DNA from: Priapulus caudatus
Taxonomy: Eukaryota > Priapulida > Priapulimorpha > Priapulimorphida > Priapulidae
Direction of reading: 5' to 3'
Length of the DNA stretch: 39,514 nt
Assembly: GCF_000485595.1 (NCBI RefSeq)
Contig: NW_014577759.1
Span: forward strand, 22,812-62,325
The notes under the pieces are model-generated. The model searched no databases. It had not been told where the DNA came from and saw only the letters and a list, made by a program, of their open reading frames with translations. This document shows positions 1 to 9,447 of this stretch, in pieces. The position numbers were made by a program, and so were the translations under genes. Positions within the stretch are counted from its first letter, which is position 1. Every line of letters begins with the position of its first letter.

Positions 1-280
1 TAAAACGAATTCTTTCAATGTATGGCCTCCATTGGACTGAGCGACTGTTTTTTAGGCACAAATGTGGTGTCGATTAGTAAATTCGCGATATTTTTTTTAA
101 ACGCCGGACAACATATGTCATAACTCTAATGGTGCACAGCTGAAGTACATGGCTACCTAGCTTTAATATTGCCACTCGGCCGAAAATGGCCGAAATACTA
201 TTTTTCAGCTCCTGAAATTCAATTCTTAAGTATAGGATCCTATGGAGAATTTAATAGTGGTCTGTTCTTCTATGATTGAG

Positions 281-539
281 CCCATGAGCGAGAGCGCCAT
301 CTGTCGTGGAGTTTGGGTTCGTTGTCATGCCACCGTGACGTCACACCGTGAAATGTGCTTGATTATCCTAGGAAAAAATCACGCGCGCCGGCTGTACGCA
401 CTGGCACAGGCAACAAAACTGCGAGCTGGTCACTAGTCACTGGTCACTAGTCACTAGTAGTACTGCGGTACTAGCCTATATGGAATCAAGAGCTAATAAT
501 AGCCCATGAGCGAGAGCGACAGCTGTCGTGGAGTTTGGG
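281..539 (+). repeat. 37-bp direct repeat pair upstream of ChaC (281-317 and 503-539)
   Basis: The two copies differ at 2 of 37 positions. They begin CCCATGAGCGAGAGCG and end GTCGTGGAGTTTGGG. The DNA between them includes a CRE and a short tandem run of GTCACTAGTCACT units near 428-460. This could be a duplicated promoter block or transposon ends. Confidence 0.7.
336..343. promoter_or_regulatory. CRE/ATF palindrome TGACGTCA
   Basis: This is a perfect 8-bp bZIP (CREB/ATF) site about 1.1 kb upstream of the ChaC start codon, inside a locally GC-richer stretch. Vertebrate CHAC1 is induced by ATF4/ATF3 through an ATF/CRE element. Function here is inferred from that. Confidence 0.4.
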
Positions 540-776
540 ACCGGGAGTGGATTCAGCAGGATTGCATCATCCGCCACGTTCATACCGAATCACACGGTTC
601 AGCAGCTGCAGCTCACAGCTGTTCTCACACTGTCACTAGTCGCGCGAAGAAGTGTATGTTGTAGCATATAGGTCCGGTTCTACCGACGGTGAATTGTTAT
701 GAATGAATAATACTGATGAAGTGACAACCGGAACGTGTACAGGTAAGATGCGTAATAACGGTAATTCCTTTATTCC

Positions 777-784
777 TGACGTCA
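777..784. promoter_or_regulatory. Second CRE/ATF palindrome TGACGTCA
   Basis: This second perfect copy lies 35 bp after the putative leader donor, so it would sit in the proposed 5'UTR intron or, if transcription starts later, in the proximal promoter. Another TGACGTCA occurs at 5033-5040 in transposon DNA. Confidence 0.35.
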
Positions 785-836
785 ACAAAGTCATTCATGC
801 AAGAGACTATATATAATTAATATATTACTATTTTAT

Positions 837-1160
837 TACATTAGTACTAGTAGTAGTAGTAGTAGTAGTACTATAGTACTAGTACTAGTAGGGCCTATCT
901 ATAGTATAGGGCCTACCAGGAGTTGATCACTTAATGATTAATCATAATGGCATGAGAAAAATTTGTCTAATTATTAACTCCTGATACTGATAGTGATAGT
1001 GATAGCACTACTACTAGTAGTACTAGTAGTAGTAGTACTAGTACTACTACTAGTACTAGTACTAGTAGTAGTAGTGCTATGACACTGCTATCACTACTAT
1101 AACTACTACTACTAGTACTACTAGTACTAGTAGTAGTAGTAGTAGTAGGCCTAGTAGTAT
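837..1160. repeat. Self-complementary TAG/CTA trinucleotide tracts
   Basis: There are two tracts (about 842-890 and 982-1152) of mixed TAG and CTA triplets with ACTAGT joints. Because CTA is the complement of TAG, the runs can fold on themselves. A related short tract occurs at about 38921-38952. Confidence 0.8.
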
Positions 1161-1424
1161 ATACCGTACTAGAAGGTTAGCCCGACCAGGCTGTGCGACG
1201 GATTGTCTATACCGTCAATACCTACTAGGTATTGTAACCCTAGCAATACCGTTTCTTGGAGCTAACTAGGTATGAATTTCACCTGCTTATTTATTGTTTC
1301 GTTTTTCGCAGAATCGGACCAGCAGTTAAGACGTCAAGAGAGCTAGGGTCCCCAAGATACAAGATACAAGGCAGCATAGCTGACCGGCAAGGCCGCAGAT
1401 AATATTCACGTAGTACTAGTCAGT

Positions 1425-1589
1425 ATGAAGTGCAGTTCTGGGCTCCCAGTACGTTTCTGGGTGTTTGGGTATGGTTCGTTGATATGGAAGCCTGGGTTCT
1501 CTTACACGTCTAAGACTGTTGGATACGTGAAAGGGTTTTCATTAAAATTTTGGCAAGGCAACTGCACGCATCGAGGAACTCCTGAAAAG
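1425..1589 (+). CDS. CHAC1: ChaC exon 1 (residues 1-55)
   Basis: This exon encodes the N-terminus with the YGSL loop and the WQG/HRG segment. It ends in AAG before a GTAGGC donor, phase 0. The reading frame stays open a few codons into the intron and then stops, which marks the exon limit. A probable acceptor at 1310-1311 (pyrimidine-rich tract, then GCAG) suggests that the exon also carries 113 nt of 5'UTR. Confidence 0.93.
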
Positions 1590-4126
1590 GTAGGCATAAT
1601 CGACTACATGTAGGAATTGAACCGAAAACTCTATACTGTAATACATTATCGTTCTTCTCACATCAACTAAGCTAGATACAATTGTAACGGAGCTGGTTTC
1701 AGCAGGCCTTATTAATTGCTGTTAGTTTGGAATAAGGCCATGCGGGTCGCATTGGTGACAATGCAGGGGAATAGATGAACCATTAGGTTCACACGCGATG
1801 CAGGCTGAAGGTAATATCAAGCAATAAGATAGCTACGACGGCGGCAGGTGGGCCGCACTGCTACGGGATAATCAGTTATTACCCGCAGCTGGCGCACGTC
1901 GTAGCAAGGCCGAGCAACAACTTCGGTTGCATATAAGAGAGCCGAGAGAGAGAGAGGGGACTTCTTCTCCTCTGTTGGTTTGGCTATCACGTATATCTCT
2001 ACACCTTCAGCTTCACGTTTCTGTTTACCTTGCATCATGTCGAATATAACTCTTTGTGGTACGTTACTCTGCTAGTTTGTGTTTTGACTTCTTGTCTTGG
2101 CTGTTGCTCTACTCTCACTCCTACTGCTCTTGTACCTCACCCTAGAAGTGCGAGGTTACACAATCATCAATTATGTAACTAAACTAAACACTCAACAGAC
2201 TGACAGAGTACTATATCTATAGCTCGATCACATTATTTTATATACAGTTAAGCTAACTCCTATACTATAATAGTATGCTCAATCCTTGTTTGGGACCCCG
2301 GCGTAATTATAGTTCACATATATGCTAAACTAATTCGGGGTGCTATAAACTAGGATTGAGCCAATAGTACTGTAGCACAAGCCTCATTGACTCTGCTACA
2401 GGGCAGTGCACTGGCCCTGTGGCAGACCCAACGAGGGCTACATGGTATTACTATATATCCACAATTAACTAGGCAGAGTTATATTATCACAATTGCTTGT
2501 TTACATATGTGCACGATACTTGCAACGTACGTAATTAATCTCTATATTGATCTCCTTTTTGTTTATAGCCTGGAAGAGTTGCTACACTGATTACTGACAA
2601 AAATGTAAGTTGATGCTTTTTAATATATTTTCTTTGTAACATCGGCATAAAATCGGAAGACAATGTTGATGGGGGAATGGCGGTAGATTATCGATTCCCA
2701 GTGTCTCGGGTAAAAAAGTGATAATTCGCCATTCCCAGAGCAGTTCTTTTTAACTAGCCTTATACCCTTGTTAATCTACAGTGGCAGGGGCGGATCCAGG
2801 GCTGAAGCTAGACAGTATTTTTCCAGATTTTAAGGGCACATCCCCCAAAAAGGGCACACCACCCCACAGTGGGCGCCGTTCGGCGCGGAAACACATGGCG
2901 GGGGGTCTGGGCTCAATTTTTCACAATTTCAAGGGTCCCTGGGCACAAAAATGAGCACCATTTGAGCACACATTTAGTGCACAGAGCAGCAATAGCTAAA
3001 AACCATATGGAATTTTATTCCTGCTTCATTTTGCCTGCACTTTGCATACCAGCAATTAATGCAGAATGATTCAAGCACTTCCCTTCTTTTTCAGATATCA
3101 AAGCTAGTTTTGTTACCATGTAAAATGTTGATTTCCTTCAAGTCCTGTCAATGAATCAGAAGAAAAAGAAAACAAATAGAGAATATAGCCAAATTCCATC
3201 AAATTGTTTTCTGTATTTTTTAGCGCAAAATTTCGAAGGGCACTTTGAAATCTAGACCGTATTTCCCAATACGGCAAATACGGTCCGAATCCGCCCCCGA
3301 GTAGAATCCGATTTTACGCACGCAATGAGTTGTTGGACCCCCTTTTTTTACTCTTATAGTTATATAATATATATACCACTTTTTTCGCGATGACATTTTA
3401 TGGACCCCAACCATCGCGTTATAACGGGGCTACACTGTATTTGGAACCCTTGGGTAATATGATGTCATACAACTTCTAATGGCTTTCTTTTCTCAGGCAC
3501 TCGCGTGGGGTGTTGCGTACGAGGTTGTTGGTCCTGAGCAGACAGAGGAGGCTTATGAGCACCTGAACATGAGAGAATGCAATCTAGGTGGTTATCAGAC
3601 GTGCATCACCGACTTCCATGCCCATGCTGGTGACGATTCCACCGCGCTGGTTTCCACACTACCCGTAGTTGTGTACATAGCAACAGAGGAAAACCCGCAC
3701 TACGTCGGCGCATCGTCGATTGATACAATGGCGCTGGACATCGCGTCAGCTGAGGGGCAGTGTGGGCACAATGTTGAGTACCTGATGAAGTTGACGCGTT
3801 TCTTCCACGAGGAGGATCTGCTTGATGACGAGCTGTTTGCGCTGGAGCGTGCAGTGATGCGAATTCTTGACGAACGCGGTGTTCCACTCTCCTCGCTCAT
3901 GAACCACTCGTGCTGTCCACTCAACGATGTGCCTGAGCTCGAGACCTCCGCCCACGACCGCGAGAATTTCAGTGCCTTCTGGTGGGAGAAAATTCGCAGC
4001 GCTCCCTCATGGCGCGCCGCATTGGAGGATGTCGAAAAGGACCGGGGCAGCAATGACATTGAATCTCTAACGATTTGTGGCACAATTAAGGAGGCCACGT
4101 CAAAAACTGTGAAGGTGGTGGTTTGA
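1425..4126 (+). CDS. CHAC1: ChaC-family glutathione-specific gamma-glutamylcyclotransferase (CHAC1-like), 3 exons
   Basis: Joining 1425-1589, 2569-2604 and 3497-4126 gives 276 codons plus TGA. ChaC enzymes cleave cytosolic glutathione to 5-oxoproline and Cys-Gly. Visible hallmarks are the FGYGSLIW substrate loop (residues 14-21), RFWQG-like KFWQG plus HRG (41-51), PGRVATL (56-62), WGVAY (71-75), and LNMREC..LGGY (90-100), where E94 aligns with the family's catalytic glutamate. The C-terminal half has NPHYVG and GHNVEYL. The LN-RE--LGGY and GHN-EYL spellings are closer to vertebrate CHAC1 than CHAC2. The chosen ATG has A at -3 and adds nine residues before the usual FWVFGYGS start. About 60-70 residues after the conserved domain form a C-terminal extension absent from the short CHAC2 form. 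All introns are phase 0 with GT-AG ends. The assignment to family is firm; CHAC1 versus an undivided ancestral ChaC is not settled. Confidence 0.93.
2277..2361. repeat. Small inverted repeat in ChaC intron 1
   Basis: Perfect 10-bp arms (GCTCAATCCT at 2277-2286 and its complement at 2352-2361) enclose 65 bp. The flanks ATAGTA and CAATAGTA are similar. It is possibly a very small transposon remnant. Confidence 0.4.
2569..2604 (+). CDS. CHAC1: ChaC exon 2, 36-nt micro-exon (residues 56-67)
   Basis: This 12-codon exon encodes [12 protein letters not shown], the conserved PGRVVTL block of ChaC proteins. It lies between a TTTATAG acceptor and a GTAAGT donor, phase 0 at both ends. It is too short for routine ORF calling and was found because the family block is missing between the two larger exons. 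Confidence 0.92.
2784..3299. mobile_element. Non-autonomous element with GGGGCGGAT terminal inverted repeats, ChaC intron 2
   Basis: GGGGCGGAT at 2787-2795 is inverted at 3289-3297. No transposase reading frame is visible inside. The family is not assigned; termini of this GGGGCGGATCC kind are common among invertebrate MITEs. Confidence 0.5.
3300..3439 (-). mobile_element. Partial copy of the TACAGTG element also found at 34444-34618
   Basis: The stretch ends with a TACACTGTA terminus at 3431-3439 and shares many blocks, in opposite orientation, with 34444-34618 (for example GATGACATTTTATG and GACCCCCTTTTTTT). The left end is not recognisable. It abuts the GGGGCGGAT element and stops about 60 bp before the exon 3 acceptor. 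Confidence 0.6.
3497..4126 (+). CDS. CHAC1: ChaC exon 3 (residues 68-276, stop)
   Basis: It starts after a TTTTCTCAG acceptor in phase 0 and runs 209 codons to TGA at 4124-4126. It carries WGVAY, the catalytic-glutamate block and the GHNVEYL helix, then an acidic and cysteine-containing extension that I cannot match to a domain. The exon is clearly richer in G+C than the flanking introns. Confidence 0.95.
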   Translation, partial: ALAWGVAYEVVGPEQTEEAYEHLNMRECNLGGYQTCITDFHAHAGDDSTALVSTLPVVVYIATEENPHYVGASSIDTMALDIASAEGQCGHNVEYLMKLTRFFHEEDLLDDELFALERAVMRILDERGVPLSSLMNHSCCPLNDVPELETSAHDRENFSAFWWEKIRSAPSWRAALEDVEKDRGSNDIESLTICGTIKEATSKTVKVVV

Positions 4127-4395
4127 CGGCTGCTGTGTGTAGTGCTGTATGTAGTGTGTATAATGTCTGTGCAATGTTTTATTATTGGATAAATGAAAGA
4201 AAGCATGTTGCCAAAGAGATATTGCAATTTTTTTTACCTCATTACCAATGCAGATATATATTAATATATAAATTATATGATATATAATTTGGTTTTTAAG
4301 TATTGTTTATTTCAATTATGTATTATGAAAACTGCTGCTTATTATTGGAAAAACCCAAACTTCTCAATCAGGGCTGTCTAACTGAAGGGATGGTC

Positions 4396-4401
4396 AATAA
4401 A
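4396..4401 (+). terminator. Candidate poly(A) signal of the ChaC gene
   Basis: AATAAA lies 270 nt after the stop codon and is the first perfect hexamer downstream. A second AATAAA follows near 4550. This is a position-based inference only. Confidence 0.4.
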
Positions 4402-4654
4402 GTAGCCATTAAAATTGCTTGCATATACTATGTGTTATGTTCAAAAATAATATTTGGTTGAAAATCATGCCACCCGAAAACTAAATATTTAAGTAGAAAG
4501 TTCTTCCATTTTCTTTTGCCTCCTACATCCATCAGATTGCACTGACGCAAATAAAACCAATTATCTAGATTACATAAATTTATGTGCGTATGTTATCTAT
4601 TTCTGTTGAAGTACCTATTATATGTAGCAACCAAATTATAGCCACAATAGTGGG

Positions 4655-5211
4655 GCTGAAGGGGTCGTTGTCGTATAGGGTACTACATATGTACCGGAGG
4701 TACATATATCATATATGTATACATAAATGTATCCAGTTTTACGAGTTCACTACATAAGTGTACCTGTGATCACATATATGTACCCGAGGTATATATCGGC
4801 ATATACAAGATACCCTGGGTACATATATGTATGGAAGATGGATAAGATGGATGAGAGGAAGATCTAAAACACTGCTCTAATTCTATTATCCTACCTGCAC
4901 GCACATGCTAGAAAAGGTCAAGGTCAAGTTTAGTCAAGCTGAACAATATTTCGAATCATTCTAATCAATTTTGTACAATAAAATAATATTTTGGTAACCA
5001 ACTATAACGTGTACCGCGTAAATTCGCCCCTGTGACGTCATCAGACTGCTATCGCTATATATACCGGTATGTACCTCGGGTATATGTGATCACGGGTACA
5101 CTTATGTAGTGAACTCGTACACTGGGTACATTTATGTATACATGTATATATGTACCTCGGGTACACCGTACATATATATCTAGTACCCTATACGACAACA
5201 ACCCCTTCAGC
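4655..5211. mobile_element. Foldback element nested in the host element, 9-bp target duplication
   Basis: The termini GCTGAAGGGG and its complement bound 557 bp, with long imperfect arms (about 4655-4810 against 5050-5211). Within the outer 28 bp only one position differs. AATAGTGGG occurs immediately before (4646-4654) and after (5212-5220). A 9-bp duplication with long inverted arms fits Mutator-like/foldback transposition. No transposase is present. Confidence 0.75.
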
Positions 5212-5285
5212 AATAGTGGGCTGTGAAGAATATACCAGATAAATACGTTGGGGGTGTGGCTGTATACCAGCATGCATATCCATTA

Positions 5286-5320
5286 CCCATTACCAAGCAT
5301 TACCAAGCATTACCAAGCGT
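5286..5320 (+). repeat. Short tandem repeat CATTACCAAG, three copies
   Basis: Three consecutive 10-bp units are preceded by two shorter CATTACC fragments, in the centre of the palindromic host element. Confidence 0.7.
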
Positions 5321-5601
5321 CCATAATAGATATGTTCAACTTCTATTATAATGGAAAATTTCTATTATGAACTCTTGATATGCATGCTGCCAGCTGGTAT
5401 ACAGCAACACCCTCAACGTATTTATCTGGTATATTATTCTTCACAGCCCACTATTGTGGCTATAATCACAATAGTATCTTGATAAGAAATGAACTATTTG
5501 AGGACAGGTATTCCGGTTATGAGACCTTGGTTGATACTGGAAGGTTGGTCGACGCGCCCTGAAATAGAACACACGTACAGCTATACATAGAAATACATCA
5601 G

Positions 5602-5772
5602 CTGGAAAAAGTAGGACAGTGCCCGCAGCCGCCGTACGATAGGCGTTCGCCCCGCATATACGACGGTCCCCGCTGCCATCTCCAGCATGTTTACGTGGGT
5701 GACGGCAAGCTGTTTACTCCAGCTGGTTCCGCGAAAGACGCTACCACCGGCTGGCACGCGGGCGTACAGTCA
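5602..5772 (+). other. Weak candidate coding exon, unassigned
   Basis: This is a GC-rich 57-codon open stretch between an ATACATCAG acceptor and a strong GTAAGC donor (5773). The translation includes VYVGDGKLFTPAGS. A possible 56-nt intron ending CTTCAG at 5829 would join it to a short segment that stops at about 5881, with AATAAA at about 5992. I recognise no domain and no start codon fits well. It may be a gene remnant or chance. Confidence 0.2.
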
Positions 5773-6003
5773 GTAAGCGTCCTTTGTTTTATCCTCTGCT
5801 GCTGTGCTGTACACTGTATTTACTCTTCAGTTTCCTGGAGCTACTATAATGACCCGGATACAATCTTTACAGCGATGGTAGCTGCTGTTCTACGACTAGG
5901 GGAATCGCGTCTGGTCTGGTAACATTACAAAATATACTGAAGGCTGATCGATTGCCCAAGAGGGATGCGGGCACAGGCACTTGGAACGTTTCAATAAAAA
6001 AGG

Positions 6004-6303
6004 TAAATAAACACGAAATGTATTTACTACCAGTCTTAATGTTTCTCAACTCTCTTTCGCCTATCATTGCCAATAACTTCCTGTAAATGACGTTCAAATG
6101 CTCCTCTGCAACACACGACTACACCGCACGGCCGCTGCTGTGCAAAAACAATACATATAATCAAGAGTAGATAATAACACATTATGTGTTATTATCTACT
6201 CTTGATATAATATAGACATGACACATATAAACAACACATATGATTATATGTGGTGTAGAGAAGCATTAAGACTTTGGTAGTAAATACATTTCGTGTTTAT
6301 TTA
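6004..6303. mobile_element. 300-bp inverted-repeat element with a central perfect palindrome
   Basis: The termini of about 45 bp (6004-6047 and 6258-6303) are inverted complements differing by one substitution and a 2-nt indel. At its centre, 6160-6206 is a perfect hairpin with 22-bp arms and a TTA loop. It has no coding capacity. Confidence 0.7.
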
Positions 6304-7567
6304 TCATGCGAATGCAGGGCTGTCCAACACATCCCTCCATGTTATAGGCTGATGAAGAAGAGAGCGCGGGGAACTGGGGATACAAAAATGTGAATGCATG
6401 CATGCATCAAGACAGCAACTGCATGGCGAGAAATTTGCAAACGTGTATTATAGCTGAATAGAACACTATCCTGGGTTCACACACATCACCAGCAGCCCCC
6501 CCACCCCATCACCACTGGGCAACAGAGAAGCTGAAAGCGCTGTGCAAAAATAAACAAATCGAAAACGAGGCAAAAACCCTTAACACGGATTTTAAAAGCT
6601 ACATCTGTACAGCATGGGCCCAGCCCAGAATAGCTCGTGATGGAAGTAAGCTGAACTTTAAGTTTAAGTGAACCTCACTTTACCAGCCCAAATACAGCTA
6701 CAGAGGAGAGATGTAGAGACATTCTGGAAGCCTGATACGAAACTCGGACAACAACAGAAGGCACACGTTGACAAACGTCGCTGGTCAGTCTTTTCACCTT
6801 TTGTTTGCAGTCGGTATGGGTGAAGACTCCGACAGAAACAGAGGCAGTTGTCAAGAACTTCACAACGCCATAGTCCTATAATCTTCAGAGCAATAAATGA
6901 TCACTTTGGTGACAAAAGACCATCTTCGTCACAGAAGTTAGCAGCCAGTGCTCGTTTCAGGTAATGAACACCTACCCTTCCAGACCACATTCATGAATAG
7001 CAGGCATTAAGTCCGTTACTGCGAACCTCAAAAGCCGGCAGAAGCAACAAATACACAGCCCAGTGGGCAGGAAGATGTTACTTCTGACGGAAATTTTTAA
7101 TCAGACCCTGATTCTGATATTAGATGCAGCAGACAAAAGCTCCTGAGAAACTGACCTCTACGAAAAAAAATTATGGGGTTTCTACAAACTGATGTTTTAC
7201 GACTTTTGTAAACGTGCAGACTTTTATATGCACGTGAATTTAGTTGGAAGTTGGAAATTAGTTTGCAAAGACCTTTGAACCTTGTTTTTAATCCAGTTCT
7301 AGTTTGAAGTCAGTTTCTTCCTACTGACACCCATTAACACACAGACACACACTATCTCTCACACACTCTTACACTCTTTCTATCACTCCACACTTCTTCT
7401 GTGTAAAAAGCTTCACCTCTCAACTTCTCCCTATCTCGCTCTCATTTTATAAATGTATCTCCCCAATACAAAACAAGATATACTGTGTATTTACATGGTT
7501 TGTAGGAAAGGTAATTATAATTTAGATGTGCGTCTGGCAACAATAACAGATAAGCAGTATACGATGT
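6304..7567. other. Intergenic DNA, no gene seen
   Basis: I see no exon with consistent splice sites and no recognisable protein. A CA/CT-rich low-complexity patch lies at about 7330-7400. Confidence 0.6.
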
Positions 7568-7941
7568 AGGGGTGGGACGATACGGATATCGCACGATACA
7601 ATCTACATCATGATACAGCCTTCACGACACAATACAGATTGCAATATTTGAGAAAGAAACTAGCTAGCAAACTATACTCTAAACCGGGACTCTACCAATC
7701 ATGTGAACGCTTACAAATCAGTATCGTGAAGAGCTTAAAAACTGTGAATTTGTTGTTTCTTTTGTTCTAAAAAAGCTACTGTGATAAATGATATAGATTT
7801 GATTTAATACAGCATCAATACGTGTGTTGTGAAGGGTCAAACGCATTGATAATTGCATCGTGAATGGTCAAATGTATTAATACGAGTATCGTCAAGGTTT
7901 GTATTGTGATACGTCAATACATCGATGATTGTCCCACCCCT
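7568..7941. mobile_element. hAT-like MITE, AGGGGTGGGA termini
   Basis: AGGGGTGGGA at 7568-7577 is inverted at 7932-7941. The interior carries scattered CGATAC/GTATCG motifs on both strands. The flanks are only weakly similar, so the target duplication is uncertain. AGGGGTGGG-type ends are typical of hAT-derived elements; the family is an inference. Confidence 0.6.
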
Positions 7942-9286
7942 AATACAATATGCACGACATTATGTGATAGCCCCCTTAATCGGAACAGTTGAGCTAACAT
8001 CTGACCATGTGCCATACATAGACTATGCATACACCACGAAATAATCTCACCTTCTATACATGCATTACATTAACAAGTAGCAGTACATTACACATCATCA
8101 GTTGCTCTGCATTTTAGCCTGATTAATATGTAAGACGGCACACTGACAAACCTAACTGACCTAGATGTGGAAATACCAATGCCATTTCACGTAAAGATGA
8201 AACACTTTTATTACAATGACCCAATTATTCATGCCATTCCAATCAAATGCTTTGCTCGACTGGATACGACAGTTAAACGTTGTTGGTATCAAAGTCTGAA
8301 GTACACACATTGGTCGGTAAAACCGTTGTTAGGATCAGCAATCAGGTTTGGGAGGTGGGGTCTACTTTTCACTACGTACGCTATATAAACCACTGTGTGA
8401 TTGTAAGTATAGCTGCGGGTTCATTGGGCAGCAGAGTCACGTCATCGGGACGAGTTAAAAAGCTCGGAATTGAGTTTCAAAAATTTGTTATACATAGCAT
8501 TGTACTCAGCTGTATAAATAGCTGCGCTTCAGTCCCTTGTTGAGCACAGGCACAGCTAGGGATGTCTGAGTCACTGCAGACAGTATACATATTTAATTGC
8601 TATAGATTGCTAGCAAGGACAATACTAATCGGGTCTATAAGTGACAGGTGTCGCATTTTCAGCTACGTGTATATATACTGCAGCAACTATAGATTAGAGG
8701 GTAGATACACTTGCCATAAAAGCCCACTGCACTGCTTTATCGAAAAGATGCAGATAGTCGAATCGACTGCTCGATTATAACATTTATGCCTCTGCTACAG
8801 AGGATCTATATAGGCCTATGATTCATCATTTGATTTGTTAATCAATTATTTAGATATGATAGCAACACATCTAGCACATAATTATTATTATAATAATGCA
8901 CACTAGGATCACGCATAAAATGCTGGTATAGCAGATGTTATGTACTGCAGCTAAACTGTGTAGTGCATGGCTGCGATAAATACATGCTGTCATGAAGCAT
9001 GATGCTATTCTTGCACTAGTTCCTGTTTACCTGTAGCTCACTTACATATCCAATAATTATATAAAAATCCATTGTGGTACTTGTATACCTTGTACCTTTG
9101 TATACCTTGTGGACTATTATGAAATCAAGATCAAGCTGTGATAATACAAATAGTTCGAGTCTAACACAAATTCTTTTTTACATGGGCTACCTATACATAT
9201 ATCCGACCAATTTCGCCTCTAAAAACCACCTTATCTTCAGTTGGAGACTTGGTCGACACTGTTATGGTAACTGCCATGAACATCAG
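7942..9286. other. Downstream flank / 3'UTR side of INO80
   Basis: No coding exon is seen. Candidate minus-strand poly(A) hexamers are AATAAA at 8207-8212 and ATTAAA near 8590, which would give a 3'UTR of roughly 0.7-1.1 kb. Neither stands out enough to choose. Confidence 0.4.
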
Positions 9287-9447
9287 TCATGTTCTTTTGT
9301 GGCGGGGGCTTGTGCCTGGCGTTCCCTTGGCTGAGGCTGAAGAACCACGGCCTGGAGATGACCGAGACCTTGTGAAATGTGACGCCGAGTTGGGCAATGA
9401 GGACAAGCTCGAAAATGACGATGACCGAGAGGGTGGTGTTGCAGCAC
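9287..9447 (-). CDS. INO80: INO80 exon 34, terminal (residues 1418-1470, stop)
   Basis: The acceptor TTTCTGTTCTTCTACACAG completes a Gly codon, then a Ser/Pro/Arg-rich tail ([12 protein letters not shown], ending SPRHKRT) runs to TGA at 9287-9289. Low-complexity tails are usual for INO80. The support is the strong acceptor, the exact phase and the higher GC content, not conservation. Confidence 0.72.

Larger units (their letters stand above)
1..1311 (+). promoter_or_regulatory. 5' flank, putative leader and 5'UTR intron of the ChaC gene
   Basis: No coding exon is seen here. A good donor (ACAG then GTAAGA, at 743) pairs with a pyrimidine-tract acceptor ending at 1311, which suggests an untranslated first exon ending at 742. 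That putative leader holds short upstream ORFs: ATG at 699 (three codons, then TAA), ATG at 716 (two codons, then TGA), and ATG at 703, which would read through the splice and stop in exon 1. Perfect CRE palindromes lie at 336-343 and 777-784. The transcription start is not determined. Confidence 0.4.
4635..5466. mobile_element. Palindromic host element with ~80-bp inverted termini, interrupted by a second element
   Basis: The outer 20-bp ends (4635-4654 and 5447-5466) are perfect inverted complements. If 4655-5211 and one copy of the 9-bp duplication are removed, the left terminus continues at 5221-5280 and pairs with 5380-5446 with few differences. The intact host would be about 266 bp. It has no coding capacity. 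Confidence 0.75.

Noticed and set aside
3606-4227. Minus-strand open frames opposite ChaC exon 3
   Set aside because: They are antisense shadows of a well-supported GC-rich coding exon.
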